A DNA stretch of 64,000 nucleotides, from positions 6,262,001-6,326,000 of the forward strand of contig JBANDB010000005.1 of assembly GCA_037576215.1 (NCBI GenBank), in the 5' to 3' direction. The notes under the pieces are model-generated. The model had not been told where the DNA came from. It saw nothing but the letters and a program-made list of their open reading frames with translations, and did not search any database. The position numbers and the translations under genes were made by a program. This document shows, in pieces, positions 12,629-24,881 of this stretch; position 1 is the stretch's first letter; every line of letters begins with the position of its first letter. The stretch is from Armillaria gallica (Eukaryota > Basidiomycota > Agaricomycetes > Agaricales > Physalacriaceae).

Positions 12629-14165
12629 TATTCGGAATATACAAGCTTTTGAAAAGCAGTCGCCACTGATTCTTCTCATAGGCGCTGCGGTCGTGAGAAA
12701 GTGATAGAGCGCGAACGCTTACTCGAAATACTATCCCCATGACTGCGTTTCTGAGACTTTCTCACCTTTGGAATAATAGTGCGCAGTTGCCAGCGAGATC
12801 ACAAAGAGATACCGGCAAGGTGGTCTTCATGATGACCTATACTTGTTGGTTTCTTTGCGTCCTTGAATTATTTTTATAGCGTCCTTTTATAAATACAGCT
12901 ATCTAGATCTAGTCTTAAATTGTATCTAGGAACCATCCGTGGAAGTAAATTCGCTATCAGTTCCCAAAGAAGTATTCACCGCTTGGTAATTTCAAATTCG
13001 GGTTTTAAACACTCGCTTTCACTCAACTTTCACTTGCTCACAACCATTTCGTGATTCGATTTCTATCCTTGATATACATTACCAGCACTAGAGGAATGGA
13101 AGATGGTCACAGTGGAGAGACGATCACCTATCCCGCATCCAATGAACCAGATCCTCATCTGCTCTGGCATTCCGGAAATGAACAAGATACACGTTGCCCT
13201 CCGAGTTCTTCCGGACACGCGCCGTGGTCAACCAAGACATTATCCCCATAAATGTGAGCTTGCAAGCATCCACTGACCAGGTGGTTGGCAGCACCGACCC
13301 GCCGTGTACCACGACACGAACACCTATATGGAAGTACTAATGAAAGAAGGTGGCTCTGTCCCCTTCATATCAGCCACTCTATGGCCCAGTCATTACGGGA
13401 GTATTTGAGGTTTCACGTTCCCTGGTCCTTGAAGTTCTGCGGGCGCACCGGAGAGATATAAGACGGGCATACGGAGGCGGAGGAATATACTACTAATTTG
13501 CAACAATCGTCTTCCTGGGGTCGAGAATCACAAGAAGCTCTACTCGTGGGCTGCGGCATGGGAATTCGGTTCATGGTTGTCCTTTCTATTTACTGACCCG
13601 TACTGTTCAGTTACTGGTCGAGCTTGAACGAGGTTTGGGACTTCAAAAAATGTCCCGTGACTGCACCCGTCATCATCAGATCATCAGATCATATGCCACT
13701 AAGCCATATGGATCTAAATAGTCTCGTTCTTTCCACAATGATATCTAGGCAGATGTTCTGAGTTGCCCGAGCTACGACTATGATGTCAAATACTCGGTGA
13801 ACGACATATGACTCCTAAGCAATCCTAAATAAATACAACGGAGCCGAGAGGGAAGAATCGTCTAATCAACGTCGATAAACTTTGCTCAGTGCCGAATCCC
13901 GACAGTAAGGGTCGAACCCAAGTCGAATGTATCGACCGCCCCCCAAAAAAGGTTGCATTGAAGTATATAAACAAGACCGTAGACCACTCAGCCATAAGGA
14001 TCTCGCAAGGGTTACTATTCTTTTTATGTAGGGCGGTTCATTCCTCAGTTCCTGCACCAACTTGACTTAAAATCTTCCCCGAGGCCTCGAATGATGCATA
14101 CCTTCCTGACGCTCGCAGGCTTACGATCAACGCAATAGCAATATCAAGAACTTCGCTTTTGTATT

Positions 14166-14812
14166 ATGCAAAAAAATTATCAGCTGAACGATGTAAACGC
14201 TTGGAAGCTTTCTTTAATGCTTGCAACTGGCGCACTTGCACTCGGCGCCCTGGCAAGAGCAGCTACGTTCGAGGTATGTCAACAATCAAATGCCGAACCA
14301 GTTTCACTCACGAAGAACAGCTGCAGGCAGCGGTACCGCAGGTCTGGGATACGGGAGTTTGAGCGGTCTACGCAACATCAGCACAGAGGGACCGACGGGA
14401 GATAGAGGTACGTACAAATTGCATGTTTGTTTGGATGGAGGTATCGACTTGGAGTTTTCGATAGCGTTTACAGAAATCCTGGGGCCTTTTATACTGAACC
14501 GTACATGCTTTCGGTGGCGGAAGGAGGCGGACCTCGGGCTGCGGTTCCTTGCAGCCATATGCTTCCCCACCGAGGCGGTACTTTCGGTCTTGCAAATACC
14601 GTGTCGCGTTCCTTCTCAGCAGTCCTTGGCCTTTGCTTCTACTTGATGTTCATTTGTCTCCCTGATCTGCAGTGAGAATTCTTGGTCGAAGAAGAGAATT
14701 TCTGACCTTAGATACCTTGCGCCTACCCAAAGATGAGTGCATCCGCCGACGCCACCGCATCGATACGGCTGATGCTCTTGATTATACCCGTCTGGGCGCC
14801 TGAAAGATGGCG
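14166..14812 (+). CDS. Hypothetical protein, tentative multi-exon model
   Basis: A plausible first exon from 14166 has a polar start and a hydrophobic segment (WKLSLMLATGALALGALA) ending at a GTATGT donor near 14275. Downstream pieces that read like protein are GSGTAGLGYGSLSGLRN, SVAEGGGPRAAVPCS and LRLPKDECIRRRHRID before a stop near 14804. They lie in different frames with possible GTACGT donors between them, so a spliced gene is likely, but I could not fix every junction. The hydrophobic segment could be a signal anchor. No family was recognised. Confidence 0.3.
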
Positions 14813-15879
14813 CCTAGCGTCCCTGGCGGAGCCGTTTGTCTGCCTTGTTTTGCCCAACTGGAATCGTGACTCAGCGATTGGGCTGGGAATGGCTTAGGAT
14901 CAGTTTCCGACAGTCGAGACGTTTCCCAGGTCCTCATCTGTCTTTTCTGGGAAACGGAGCGTTCTGGAGTCTCCTGTTCTGTAGCCTTGAGGCGTTCTTC
15001 AGAGTCTCGTGGGCCGAAATGTTATCGAGGTATCAGTATATCAGTTCCGAGAAGTGGCGTGAGTGAGAAACGCTTGGACGCAAAAAAAAAACCTACAACA
15101 GTCTCAGCACAAAAAGTGAACCCCCGAGGAACGGACGAACTCATCCTGGTACGCTGCCCAGGCGAATCATTACCTGTTGCCAGGTTCATCGCCGACGAAC
15201 AGCTCGGCTGAAAGCCAACCGGAAACCAAAGCTTCCAGTCGCATCTCACTGATAACCAATGCTGACACCCCGGTTTTACATGGCCAACTAGGGTACCGGA
15301 CTTCCAAAGGACGGCCACCGGACGGAGGAGGGCCACTGTGTCTACTTACGATCTCTGGGTCAGCACCTTGACTTTTTTGACCGCTCCCTGGGATGATCTG
15401 AGACATGGACAAATCGGTGGAATCGGGTCATCGGGTCAAGTTACATGTTAACATCCTCTTCGAACACTGGCATGTCCCGTTCTCGTGGGAAGGTGTTCCT
15501 CTGCTCTTCTTCAGTGTTACTGAAAAGACGCGATGCATCAGGGAGGGACGGCTACGGAAAAGCGTGGTCGAACTCACCAATCGAGTTCAAGCTCTAATGG
15601 CGCTGTCTACAATGTGAGAGCGGCATTGTTAAAAAGATATACGCCGAGAATATAGACAATTGTACCTGTAGACGATTGCTCAGCCTGAGAGTCACGGACT
15701 TAAACTTCTTGGTGAAATGAATTCTGAGCTTCGGAGGCGACTCCGACGCTGTAGCTGTAGAAATAACAGATATCAGCATTAGGTGATGAAGCAAGAAATC
15801 AGCGCACCTTGAGAGGACCAGGTTGACTTAGCGAGCTGCTTGGAAAACCTTTTGGGAATAAATTTGGGTGAGAGGTGAC
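14813..15879. other. Interval without a recognised gene
   Basis: Short ORFs on both strands (up to 104 codons, 15022-15336 minus). None shows motifs, signal peptide or plausible introns. Confidence 0.45.
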
Positions 15880-16435
15880 CTAGAAACGGATACAATCAGA
15901 TATACGTATAACCGAAAAAATCGTAGAACCATCCACACACTCAGGATAGCTTGGTAACCTTGAGGTGGCGCATCTCTCTCGCTGCACCCGTTCCTGATCT
16001 ACAACATCCTGCCCCTTCGCGCATCGAAGGAAGATATCGAGTGCTGCAATCTGCGGCAGGACTGGGGCGAGCTCTTCAGCCAAGGCGAACGGTGCAGACA
16101 TTGCGGCGTGTGCGATGCTGAAGTGGTGATAACGATGATCGTGGTTCGTGGATAAGTGCCCAACACTGTTCAGACAGGCTTGACATGGACATATCAGGAT
16201 TGGCATTGTAGTGCCAACGAAGGGCATCGAGTAGCTCGTTCCTCTCATCCTCCGCATATTCAAGAGTTTGTTTCAGCTTTGCCGTCTTCTCTCGCTCATT
16301 CTTCGACCCCACGGGCGCATTTTCTCCGGACCTCCGCTTTCTTAGACTCGAGTAACGCGTGTGCTGCTGCTGTCTCCAACGGCGACGCATTCAGGAGGGC
16401 TTCGAGGTTCTCTGCTAGCAAATCCTCCTCCATTG
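15880..16435 (-). pseudogene. Small charged coiled-coil-like protein, apparently frameshifted
   Basis: From an ATG at 16435 the minus strand reads MEEDLLAENLEALLNASPLE and a helical, charged continuation. The protein-like reading then moves to another frame (EREKTAKLKQTLEYAEDERN and NELLDALRWHYNANPD), with no intron of acceptable length between them. A later segment after a possible TTCAG acceptor reads LAEELAPVLPQIAALDIFLR. Residue pattern and charge suggest a helical or coiled-coil protein. The segment ELLDALRWHYNANPD resembles LELLGALRRQHLADPG of the minus-strand gene at 29.4-29.7 kb, so the two may be distant paralogues. Function unknown. A sequencing error rather than a mutation could explain the shift. 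Confidence 0.35.
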
Positions 16436-17663
16436 ACGCGTGAAAAGCAGACCAGAAAAGAGTTGGACGCCATGGGAGCAACAGCGTGAAGTGGTGGTGT
16501 TATGCAAGGGAGTGGATTACATAACCGCATCCATGCAAGCCGATCGGCCCGCCTTCCGATGCGCGGTCACATTCCTGGGACACGATCATCACTATTTCTC
16601 TGCCCCGCTGTTCCTTCGTTTTATCATCAGTCTATCAAAAGAGCTCTCCTTTGATATCCGCTGGGAGAACGAGGTGACCAGGAAGCTCTCGAAATGAAAA
16701 TTGGCACGCATTTTCTGCACGAAAAGGCTGCGAATCATGAGGCGAATATCGGCCAGTACACAATCAACTCGCCATTTATCAGTTGTACTAGTTATGAGAC
16801 GCTGAAAACCTGACTACAGCGAGAAAATGCGCCATGTCTAGTATCCTATCCCCATCGCATGATCGACATTGGACTTAGAATATTTAGTCTCTGTGAGGGT
16901 CAAGAAGACCCGGCTGCAGACTGTTCTTGTACGGCCGTCAGTTGTCGAGTGGACGGAAGAAGACGAACAGCAGGCCTGATTCGATCATCAACGCTTTCAA
17001 ACAACGGATTGGGGAGCAGGAACTAGAGCCAGAGAAGCTAGCGTAAAGGTAGGCGCAGTCTACCGGGTCAAATACAGCGAAGATCTAATCTTTCCATCAG
17101 ACAATATTATGTATCCAGCCCGTGGTGTTTTAACCGCAGTCCGATAAATTCATTGGTGAAGTGTATACAACACTCATAAATCGACGCTCAAGACAAATAT
17201 CAGAAACAGGGCTCATTGCTCCGGTCTACAACTCACTCATTCTCGAGCGGCCTGCTGCCTGGAGACTGAGCATCCTAGCTAGATTTATCCCGAAGGTGCA
17301 AGACTGTATCAGCATCGACTGGGTAGCGAAGTAACTATTCACTGTCGAAATGGTGTACGAAACCGGAGCCAAAGCGACGGCCTCCTGCATGCTAACTGGA
17401 GCACTATGACGTATTTCATCTGGCTGAGCATGGTCGCCATTTTGGCTTTCCTCATGGGTGATAGAAGCTGATGATCTGAGAACGTCTCAAACAGCATTAT
17501 TATGTCGTTCTAATTCATTCATACACGTACGAACGGAACCGGCGAGAAGTAAACTATTTGTTCTCTATCTAGATACAAGATTATGTTGAGGATATCAATA
17601 ACAGACTTTCTACTAATAATTATCATGCAATATTTGTCGAGACGTCTAACTTGTCAAAATAAT
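16436..17663. other. Interval with one unassigned open frame
   Basis: At about 17143-17334 on plus an ATG-less open frame reads coherently (SDKFIGEVYTTLINRR, then LERPAAWRLSILARFIPK) and ends at a stop. It could be a last exon or a remnant of an enzyme gene beside the P450. I did not recognise it. The remainder has only short ORFs. Confidence 0.4.
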
Positions 17664-19800
17664 TCAGCTTTCCTCCGATATCATGAGTTTCGCCTCAGGA
17701 AATCTGAGGCGGAACGAACACTTGAAGGGAAGCGGCCTTCTGAAAGAGAACTTCAGCTGATGTGGTAAGATGACTCAGGTAATGAATGCCCACATGAACA
17801 GTCCACTGTTAGTATATTGCTCGCGAACATCGCCGTCTTTTGTGAGGTTGTATACTGCCAGGACGCGTGCAACAGCTATCCAAAGTGTAGATTCTGCAAA
17901 TACTCGACCGGCGCACATCCTGCATTGACATATGTCAGATGGTATTCAACTTGTTCTCGAGATTAATCACCAACCTTCTACCGAATCCCCACATCAAATT
18001 TGGAACATCTTCGCGAAGTACGCCATTATTGAGAAAGCGCTCAGGAATGAAGCGATCTGGGTCCTTGAAGGTGTCTGGATCCCTGGACATTGCCCTGAAG
18101 CCTTTATCAGCACCGTTGTATCTTGAAGAGTTTGGAACTTGGGAGACATACCACAAGTTCACCATTACCACAGCGTCTGTTAGACAAAGTTCAGCAAAAA
18201 AGAATCGAAATTTTGCGAGAAATCAGACGATTTTACCTTGCGGAATCTCATAGCCCATGTACACGTCAGGCTTGGATGTAGCACGTCCAGCTGAATGGCG
18301 TCAATGATGACACGAAGTACTCATAACTGAAGAAGTACTAACTGAGAGGTGCTGGTGAATGCCATCGTACGATCTCACAACATATTGCAGATATATAAGG
18401 CAGTGCTTCACGATCTTCGAAAGAAGGAAGACGGTGGCGTCCTACAACACGATCGATCTCCTCTTGAGCCCGTGATTGCACGTCTGGGTATAAGATCATG
18501 GCTAGGAAACCCGACTGCAGGGCCGACGATGTCTGGGCTCTTGTCAGTCCATATCATTTAGAGAGAACGTATCTCGTACCGTATGAAATCCAGCTGGACA
18601 AGATATTATGAGCATCGAGAAGAATAACGTGACTATAGGACGAAAACGTACCGCTCCAGGCCGATGCGGTCGCGCCTTGTATGTCAGACTCGGTAGGCGC
18701 CCTTACATCACCAGAGAGTTGTTCACCTAGCATGGAAGAAAGCCACGAAGGTGAATAATGACCGCTTTCCTGATAGGTTATATCAGTTACTACTCGGAGA
18801 TTACGCTTAATCACAGCGAAACAAACATACCATGTGCGCCTTCATGACACGAAATGGTTCCTCCTTCATCTTAGACGTAAGGAAGTTCACTCGCGGGACA
18901 AGTTTTTTGAACCCGACGCCAGGGAACCACGATGGAAGATGAGCAACTGTAAAAAACTTTAATCAATACATGCCAAACAGTAGGACAACTAACGATTCTC
19001 TTACGAGCTGGAAACGCAAATACTGCTTGGGCGCCGAAAAATACAGATTCAGAGAATATATCGATAGCCTCAAGAGCACAGTGATATATCTCATTTTGAT
19101 AATCCTTCATGGAATCCGTGAATCCATATGTCCTCTGAAGAATCATAGCTGCGGCGTATCTACATATGCGTTCAGAAGCCATGAGACCATGAGACATAAG
19201 ACGCTCACTGAACCACATATTCAAGGAAGTTTTCCGGGTCATGCTGAAGATTGAACAGAAGCTCCTGGCTCCCTTTCGACAATGTCTCCTGGATGTTATG
19301 GATAGAAGGCGCGCCTAGTCCCTGATGTATAAGCCTTCGGTATATTCGACGGTGTGGGTCATCGTAGCGTAAAAACGCTAAGTTAAATCCCCACCCCATG
19401 CGATTAAGCACCGTGAGGACGGGTTTATCGGAATAGATAGCAGAGCGTTTGTCAAGAAGATCGACTGCAACGCGATAGGAATTAATAACGATGATGTGGC
19501 GTTGGAAGATCGTGAGATGAAGTAGATCGGCGCCTGAATCAAAGAGTACTATTATTAGAGAGGGATGAAGAATCTGGAGGTAAAAAACCATTGACCATAT
19601 TGTTGCCGCCATGTTGCATAGGTCTCCCAGGGAGATTTACTCGGGATATCGAACAGGTTGCCGAAGAAGAGAAACGGGCGTGGTCCAGGGGGGAACTTCG
19701 ACTTGAGTAAGTTAGCTGAGTGCAGCATTAGCCACACGAGCATGAAAATCAATAAGAGCACCGCAAGTACAAGGAAATTCATCGCTGGCAGTGGAATCAC
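17664..19800 (-). CDS. Cytochrome P450, OrdA-like fungal type
   Basis: The minus-strand gene starts at 19800 with a membrane anchor (MNFLVLAVLLLIFMLVWLML) and the hinge FPPGPRPFLFFGNLFD. Further exons give YRRLIHQGLG, RYAAAMILQRTYGF, the I-helix, FLAMILYPDVQSRAQEEIDR, the K-helix region (SAICCEIVRWHSPAP), YMGYEIPQ, NLWAMSRDP, DRFIPERFL and the heme loop WGFGRRMCAGR. A last exon ends in PLPFKCSFRLR and MISEES, stop at 17664. About ten introns are needed and all junctions I tried kept frame, including a 14-nt mini-exon at 18580-18593. It is a membrane-bound monooxygenase that would use a P450 reductase. The closest type I recognise is the OrdA-like P450s of agaricomycetes; the substrate is unknown. 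The I-helix reads AGFHTT, with His where an acidic residue is common. Confidence 0.88.
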
Positions 19801-20315
19801 AGAGAAGGATGATGGCCTGACGGGAGTATTGTTATACTCATCGAACCTCAGCGCGCAGAGCCCTTTGGAGTAACACAGAGAACAGCCTTTCTAGAGATGA
19901 CTTAGTAAACGCTCTATGGTTATCCGAATTTGGCAAAGTGCGAGTGATTTGGTCACCAGATTGGAAAGAAAGAAGATGTTATCACACCGTAGTGGTGTTA
20001 TCGTGATTGGAGAACAGAAACACAAAGTCAATAATTGATAACAATTTTCACGCCTGGGTCTGACATGTTGCAGCCCCACGCTGGATCAGCCGCTTTCACC
20101 GAGACTTTGATAACTGCGCTGATTGAATAAGGTTCACCACGTACCTCAACGAGATTATCGGAATGATTCCATGCGGCCACACATACTCTAACCAAAGAGA
20201 GTACAACATCCAGCAACCTGAAGTCGTCCAAAACATGATTTGAGACTAGTACATCAGTACAAGGTATAATCCATATCAATGGGAATCAGAGGAATAAGCG
20301 ATGCAATGCGCCGAA
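19801..20315. other. Intergenic between P450 and dehydrogenase genes
   Basis: Flank between two minus-strand genes. A minus ORF at 20028-20279 contains the protein-like stretch VRGEPYSISAVIKVSVKAA but has no recognisable motif or splice partner. Confidence 0.45.
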
Positions 20316-21628
20316 TCAAACAACACTTTTCTTCTGATTTTCGGCTCCAGACGCTTTCCACCACTAATCTCGTTGTCAGTATCTAAATCACGTAAATAAG
20401 GAGCCTAATCACCTCGACAGTCCGATGTATCCCTTCCTCCAAAGGAATCTTGGGCTCATAGCCGAGAAGGCGACGCGCCTGTAAACGAAGTGTTCAGTAC
20501 ATGATTGAAAACACGCAGAAAAACAGCACCTTGTCAATATTGTACCATTGTACGGCTGTCGCAAATCGAACATTGAATAGATTGAACTCAGACTTCTTCC
20601 CCGTAATCTTGCATACTAATTCGGTAATCATTGCAAGGAAGAGGGCCAGAGCTCGAGGAATGATGACGATCTTTTTCGATCCGTCATCTCCCAACTCCTT
20701 GAATATCAGTCGATTGAACGTCCACTGCGGCAACGGCTGGCCGTTCGTGATGAAGAAGATTTGCCCGGCAACTGTTTCAGGTTTTTCAAGTAGACAATCT
20801 GCTGCAAGAACATGCGCCTGCGCTGCGTTTCCGGCATACAGATAATCCACGAGATTGGTGTTGTCTCCGATTTGCACGTTGTGCTGGCCGTCTTCGTATA
20901 GCTTCGCCACACGCCACATCAGTTGTTTGTCTCGTTCCCTGACAATTGAACCATGTGTTATGAATTCGTTTGCGCAAGAAGTAGGAGAAGTGCTTACCCA
21001 GTCATACCACAGGGCCTAAGGATAACCACCTTCATTCCATCGACGTTATTCGCGTTCAGAATGATTTTTTCACCCAATGCCTTGGTATGATGATAGGCAT
21101 CGTAACCTTTAGAGGGAACAGGCACGTTATCCTCCTTCACTCCGGCTAAATCAGCGCCCGTCCATACAACGCCAGTCGATGATGTGTACACAACTTTCTT
21201 GACCCCTGAGGCTTTACACGCAGATACGACGACCCTAGTACCCTCCTCGTTGACACGAAAGTACACATCGGGAGAGAGTCCGTGAATCGGAGAGGCTGTA
21301 TGATAGACAACAACTGGCCTAAACTGGAAAATAAGACCGAAGTGAATTCATGCTTTCGGTGATTGTGATAGAGCGCTCGAACCTGTTTAAGTACTTCAGT
21401 CAAACGTGTTTCATCGGTTATGTCTCCGGTGAAGTATTCAACTCCCTCCACAGATTCGCTAGCACTAGGCTGAACAAGGTCGAAGACGCTAACAGTCACA
21501 TCACCACGTGCCTTCAGCGTTCCCACAATGTGCGACCCCAGAAAGCCGGCACCACCGATAACCATATGTTTAGCAAGCATTTCGGTCAGAGGAGGTGAGG
21601 CTGTAGAGAAAGCGTGGTTGTGTGTCAT
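20316..21628 (-). CDS. 3beta-hydroxysteroid dehydrogenase / sterol-4alpha-carboxylate dehydrogenase-like reductase
   Basis: The minus-strand gene starts at 21628, with an alternative inner ATG (MLAKHMVIGG). The NAD(P)-binding Rossmann motif is GGAGFLGSHIV, followed by VFDLVQPSASESVEG and FTGDITDE. Later exons give YFRVNEEGTRVVVSACK, VVYTSSTGVVWTG and the catalytic Tyr/Lys in YDAYHHTKALGE, then ILRPCGMTG, DYLYAGNAAQAHVLAAD, FFITNGQPLPQW and ARRLLGYEPKIPLEEGIHRT. A short last exon encodes WWKASG... and ends at 20316. This is the extended short-chain dehydrogenase family that includes Erg26/NSDHL, which oxidises the 3-hydroxyl of sterol 4-carboxylates, and many secondary-metabolite homologues. 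A hydrophobic stretch near the C-terminus (RALALFLAMITELVC) suggests membrane association. It lies next to the P450 at 17.7-19.8 kb in the same orientation, about 0.5 kb apart. The exact substrate is not determinable. Confidence 0.88.
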
Positions 21629-22211
21629 GACTCATGATACCATTGGACTGATATATAATATATCAGCCGAGGCTGTGAGAATATACGGCCGATTAAAAGA
21701 CGATCTTAGCGCCCGGCGTTTTTGGAACATATTGCTCCATGGGGTTCGAATGGAGCTTGCCGTAAGCCACGATAGACCGGGTCATCCTTTTGCGTTGGAT
21801 GAATGATGGTGGTTGATTGTTACCCGGGATCCTAGCAGACATCATCCTGCTTGAATACAGTGACCGGTGCGATCTGAATCCGAACTGATGCTGCGTGTGC
21901 CCGGTATTTTCTTCACCGTCAAAGATCGTCGAAGTAAAGTCGAAGTGTGGTTCCATCTGATCGAAGCGGTATTAGCCGGCTTCATTAAGCACGTGGATAA
22001 AACGTGGATATCTGAACGAACCGTGGACAGAAGTCGCTAGTATTGAGTAGTATGCATGCCATGCACCGACATCGAAACATTTCTTGTAAAATTTTGAAGC
22101 TGAACATATTGAATTGTTGGCCTAAGCTCGGTGAACTCTTTGAATAATAATACTACAAGTCTACAAAGTCTACAAGATGTATCTAAAAATCTATTCCAGT
22201 ACGAGTTTCTG
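21629..22211. other. Intergenic
   Basis: 5' flank of the dehydrogenase and 3' flank of the membrane-protein gene. AT-rich and without supported features. Confidence 0.6.
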
Positions 22212-23890
22212 TCAGTAGCGTCTATTTACGTATGTTTCTTCTAGCACATCCGAGTCGTCTGCTGTTGAAAAATGCGGATTTCCAAAGACCATTACGCCCT
22301 CAACCTCAACAGAACGACCATGGAAAGCTGCGTCGGGAGCCGTGATGAGGGTATCTACTGTCAAAGCCTTTGGGTGAAGGAGCATTTTGCGTATATTCAG
22401 AACAATTCGTGAAGTGATAATCACCGACATAGATTTCATTGGAGCAATCAAGATTGCCCGGAATTGAATGTGTTCTTCTGGAAGCAAGGTATAGAGCAAT
22501 ACCATTGCAATTTCGCCGCTGTAATAGAAGTCGTTTAGTACAAGTTGAAGTATGAAAGTGAGAAAGTGTACCAGGCCAGTATACAGTAATACAAGAGACT
22601 ATCTTTGAAGAGCATGCTTGTTAGTCTTCGATTTCCCATTTTATCTGCAGGATAAGCAATGATATTGGAGTGTTTCACATCGAGCAAAAATACATACAGT
22701 GTTGGTATACACGAAACGCGGTCAAGATGAAGATCCCAGAATCAAATACCGCCGACGTTGCAAACGTGAGTAGGCCCGCATCGTAAGGCGACGCGATGAT
22801 GTTGAACTGACAAGTCAGATTCGGAAACGGAATTGGCGAAACTAACACCGTCGTGAGTTGAGGAATATACTGGTTTCTGTCCTTATACATACATTTGATG
22901 CCTCGAGTCGCGAGAGCAAGGGCGACGAAGGTTACACAGTTCATTGCCTGTTCCAAACCGACAGTCAGCTCATGTTTGCAGGCCAGAATCTAAACTCAGT
23001 GATACGTACCACGACTAGACAGAGGATCATCCACTTGTAAATCTTTCCTTTGTCTCGGAATAGGGCGTAGGTGCGAAGTCCCATGAAGACTTCAGGATTG
23101 TAAGCGCAGTTCAGTGAATGAGTGGTTGGCGCACGTACTGGTCGTTGGGATGAAGAGAGCGTAGGCTACCCACTCGGCAATATAGTACCAAACTTCGCAA
23201 AACTAGTTGTCCATTAGAACGAGATCAAACGGGTTGAGTATGAAGCTTTCACGAACTAGAAACGGAGCACCGGGCCAAAAGGCGACTGGATTCAACTGAC
23301 AGGTGGAGAAAATAAAAGACGAGCAGGAAGATATACTCACACGCCAGGTTTACCCCCGATTCTATGATATTTCCGTAGCGCATAATGGCATACAGGAGGG
23401 TGCCTTTCGAGAAACCCAAGCCCTACATATACAGTGAAATAATTAATTATCGAAACCGAGACGATATCCGATCAATCGGTAATAACTCACCCAGACAAAG
23501 TCGACCTACGAACGTTGATACGGTATGAGGCAACATGCACTAAAAGGCATGGTTACTAACCTCTCTAAAACATAGGTCAGCTTGAGGAGAAGAAGGAGCA
23601 TAATGAGGTACGAACTTACTCGGGAATAGTTAACATGGTGTCGTATACCATGCACGCGTAGCTAGCCACTGCCAGACATGAGTCAATGAATTTGCATGGA
23701 CGTTCGGGAGAAGCTCACTAATGACATACTGTCACGCGCGTCAGTAAAAGCAAATCATGAGAAGCAGGTTTTCTTTTCGTACATTGACTATTTGTCCATC
23801 CTTGAGAGCCTGAAGAAACATCAAAGCCTCTTCCATGGCTGCTGCTGCTGCTGCAGGGTCGGTTAGAGCTGGAGCTGTCCCATTGTCCAT
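22212..23890 (-). CDS. Multi-pass membrane protein, DUF6533-like family
   Basis: The minus-strand gene starts at 23890 (MDNGTAPALTDPAAAA..., with a run of alanine codons) and is split into many short exons. Recognisable pieces in order are YDTMLTIPEE, GLGFSKGTLLYAIMRYGN, NPVAFWPGAPFLV, LRTYALFRDKGKIYKWMI, FDSGIFILTAFRVYQH and a C-terminal exon (22212-22505) with YTLLPEEHIQFRAILIAPM and SRIVLNIRKML before a soluble tail ending in VNRRY. Order and motifs (Tyr-Asp in the first helix, Arg-Thr-Tyr-Ala in the third, Ser-Arg-x-x-Leu-Asn-x-Arg at the end) match the basidiomycete DUF6533 integral membrane proteins with about seven helices. Their role is unknown; a receptor-like topology is often suggested from structure only. 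Some exon borders remain approximate. Confidence 0.72.
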
Positions 23891-24881
23891 GCGTAAAGCG
23901 TCTTCAAGTTAAGTCTGCTTGAACGTGGGGCTCCAAAGTATCAGGTCCCGAGTACTTCAGAATATGGGTACCGCCTATAAATAATCGAAGTCGCATCGCG
24001 TTGAGCTAGTTTTGATGTTTATTAACTCTTGGAGAAAATATCGGCATCCTTCCGTGAGGCTCGGGTCTGAGTCAGGGATATCGCAGAACGGGTGTCCAAT
24101 TAGGAGAAACCAGCTTCACAACGCCCTGTGGAGGTGTACCATAGTATCCTGTGATCATGCGGTCTTGATCGCCTTGATCGTAGCGTTCGAGAACATCACT
24201 GTGCCCTTGTTAGAGAGTTAGTTTTCATTACACCAAAATATCATCATATCACCATCGGAATCATCAGGCACAAGGGGGCCGCGGCTGTGATAGATACTGT
24301 GCGATGCAGAGTCATGTTAGTACTACTACTAGTACTAAGGGGGTAAGTGTTCACGTCACCTCGGGACGATGTCTTACAGCACACATCAAAAAGATGGAAT
24401 GCAAAGACCTGGAGCTGGAAGCTACGTGGATGTCGTAGCGCCCGCATGAACGTAAAGGCCGAAGAATCAGACCCTAGTCAGCAAAATTTGCGAGATCATT
24501 GAACATATCGATTATGTACGTTCTACCGTGATTGCTTGGAGTCAACACTTTTTATTTTCTGCTGAGCTTTGTATCTTGAGCGCGAATGGGAATTCGAAGT
24601 CACGTAGACGGCACTTGCAATGGACATGGGCAAAGTTGACAAACGGAAATCTTTGATCGCATTTCGGGCCGTCCGTAGCCGAGATCAAGAGGACACGTGG
24701 CGGGGAAATCTGTTTGCATACTTCCAGACTTCGGTCTGATGTTTGTTAAGTCTGCAGTGATTGATCTTAGCCGGCTGTGCAACATGGGGAACCGAGGCAA
24801 GCTTGGACTCAGGCTGTCCGAAACACCGTGTTGTGCCCACCGGCAGGTCACCGTACTGCTCCGCTCCCCTTCTTTGCTGCT
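23891..24881. other. Divergent intergenic region
   Basis: Lies between the minus-strand membrane gene (start 23890) and the plus-strand P450 (start 24882), so both promoters should be here. No clear TATA was assigned. A 67-codon minus ORF at 24244-24447 has no motif. Confidence 0.5.

Larger units (their letters stand above)
10598..14165. other. Long interval without a recognised gene
   Basis: Short ORFs only, up to 96 codons (11486-11776 plus), none with a recognised motif or coherent splice partners. Contains the small repeats listed separately at 12061 and 12607. No tRNA could be supported. Confidence 0.5.

Noticed and set aside
13890..13925. Minus-strand GGGTTCGACCC, similar to a tRNA T arm
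   Set aside because: No acceptor stem, anticodon arm or A box at the expected spacing.
18560..18660. A single intron of about 115 nt in the P450 I-helix region, giving SAWSAQTSS
   Set aside because: It would remove the conserved Ala-Gly-x-x-Thr motif. Two short introns around a 14-nt exon give the motif in frame and match intron sizes elsewhere in the gene.
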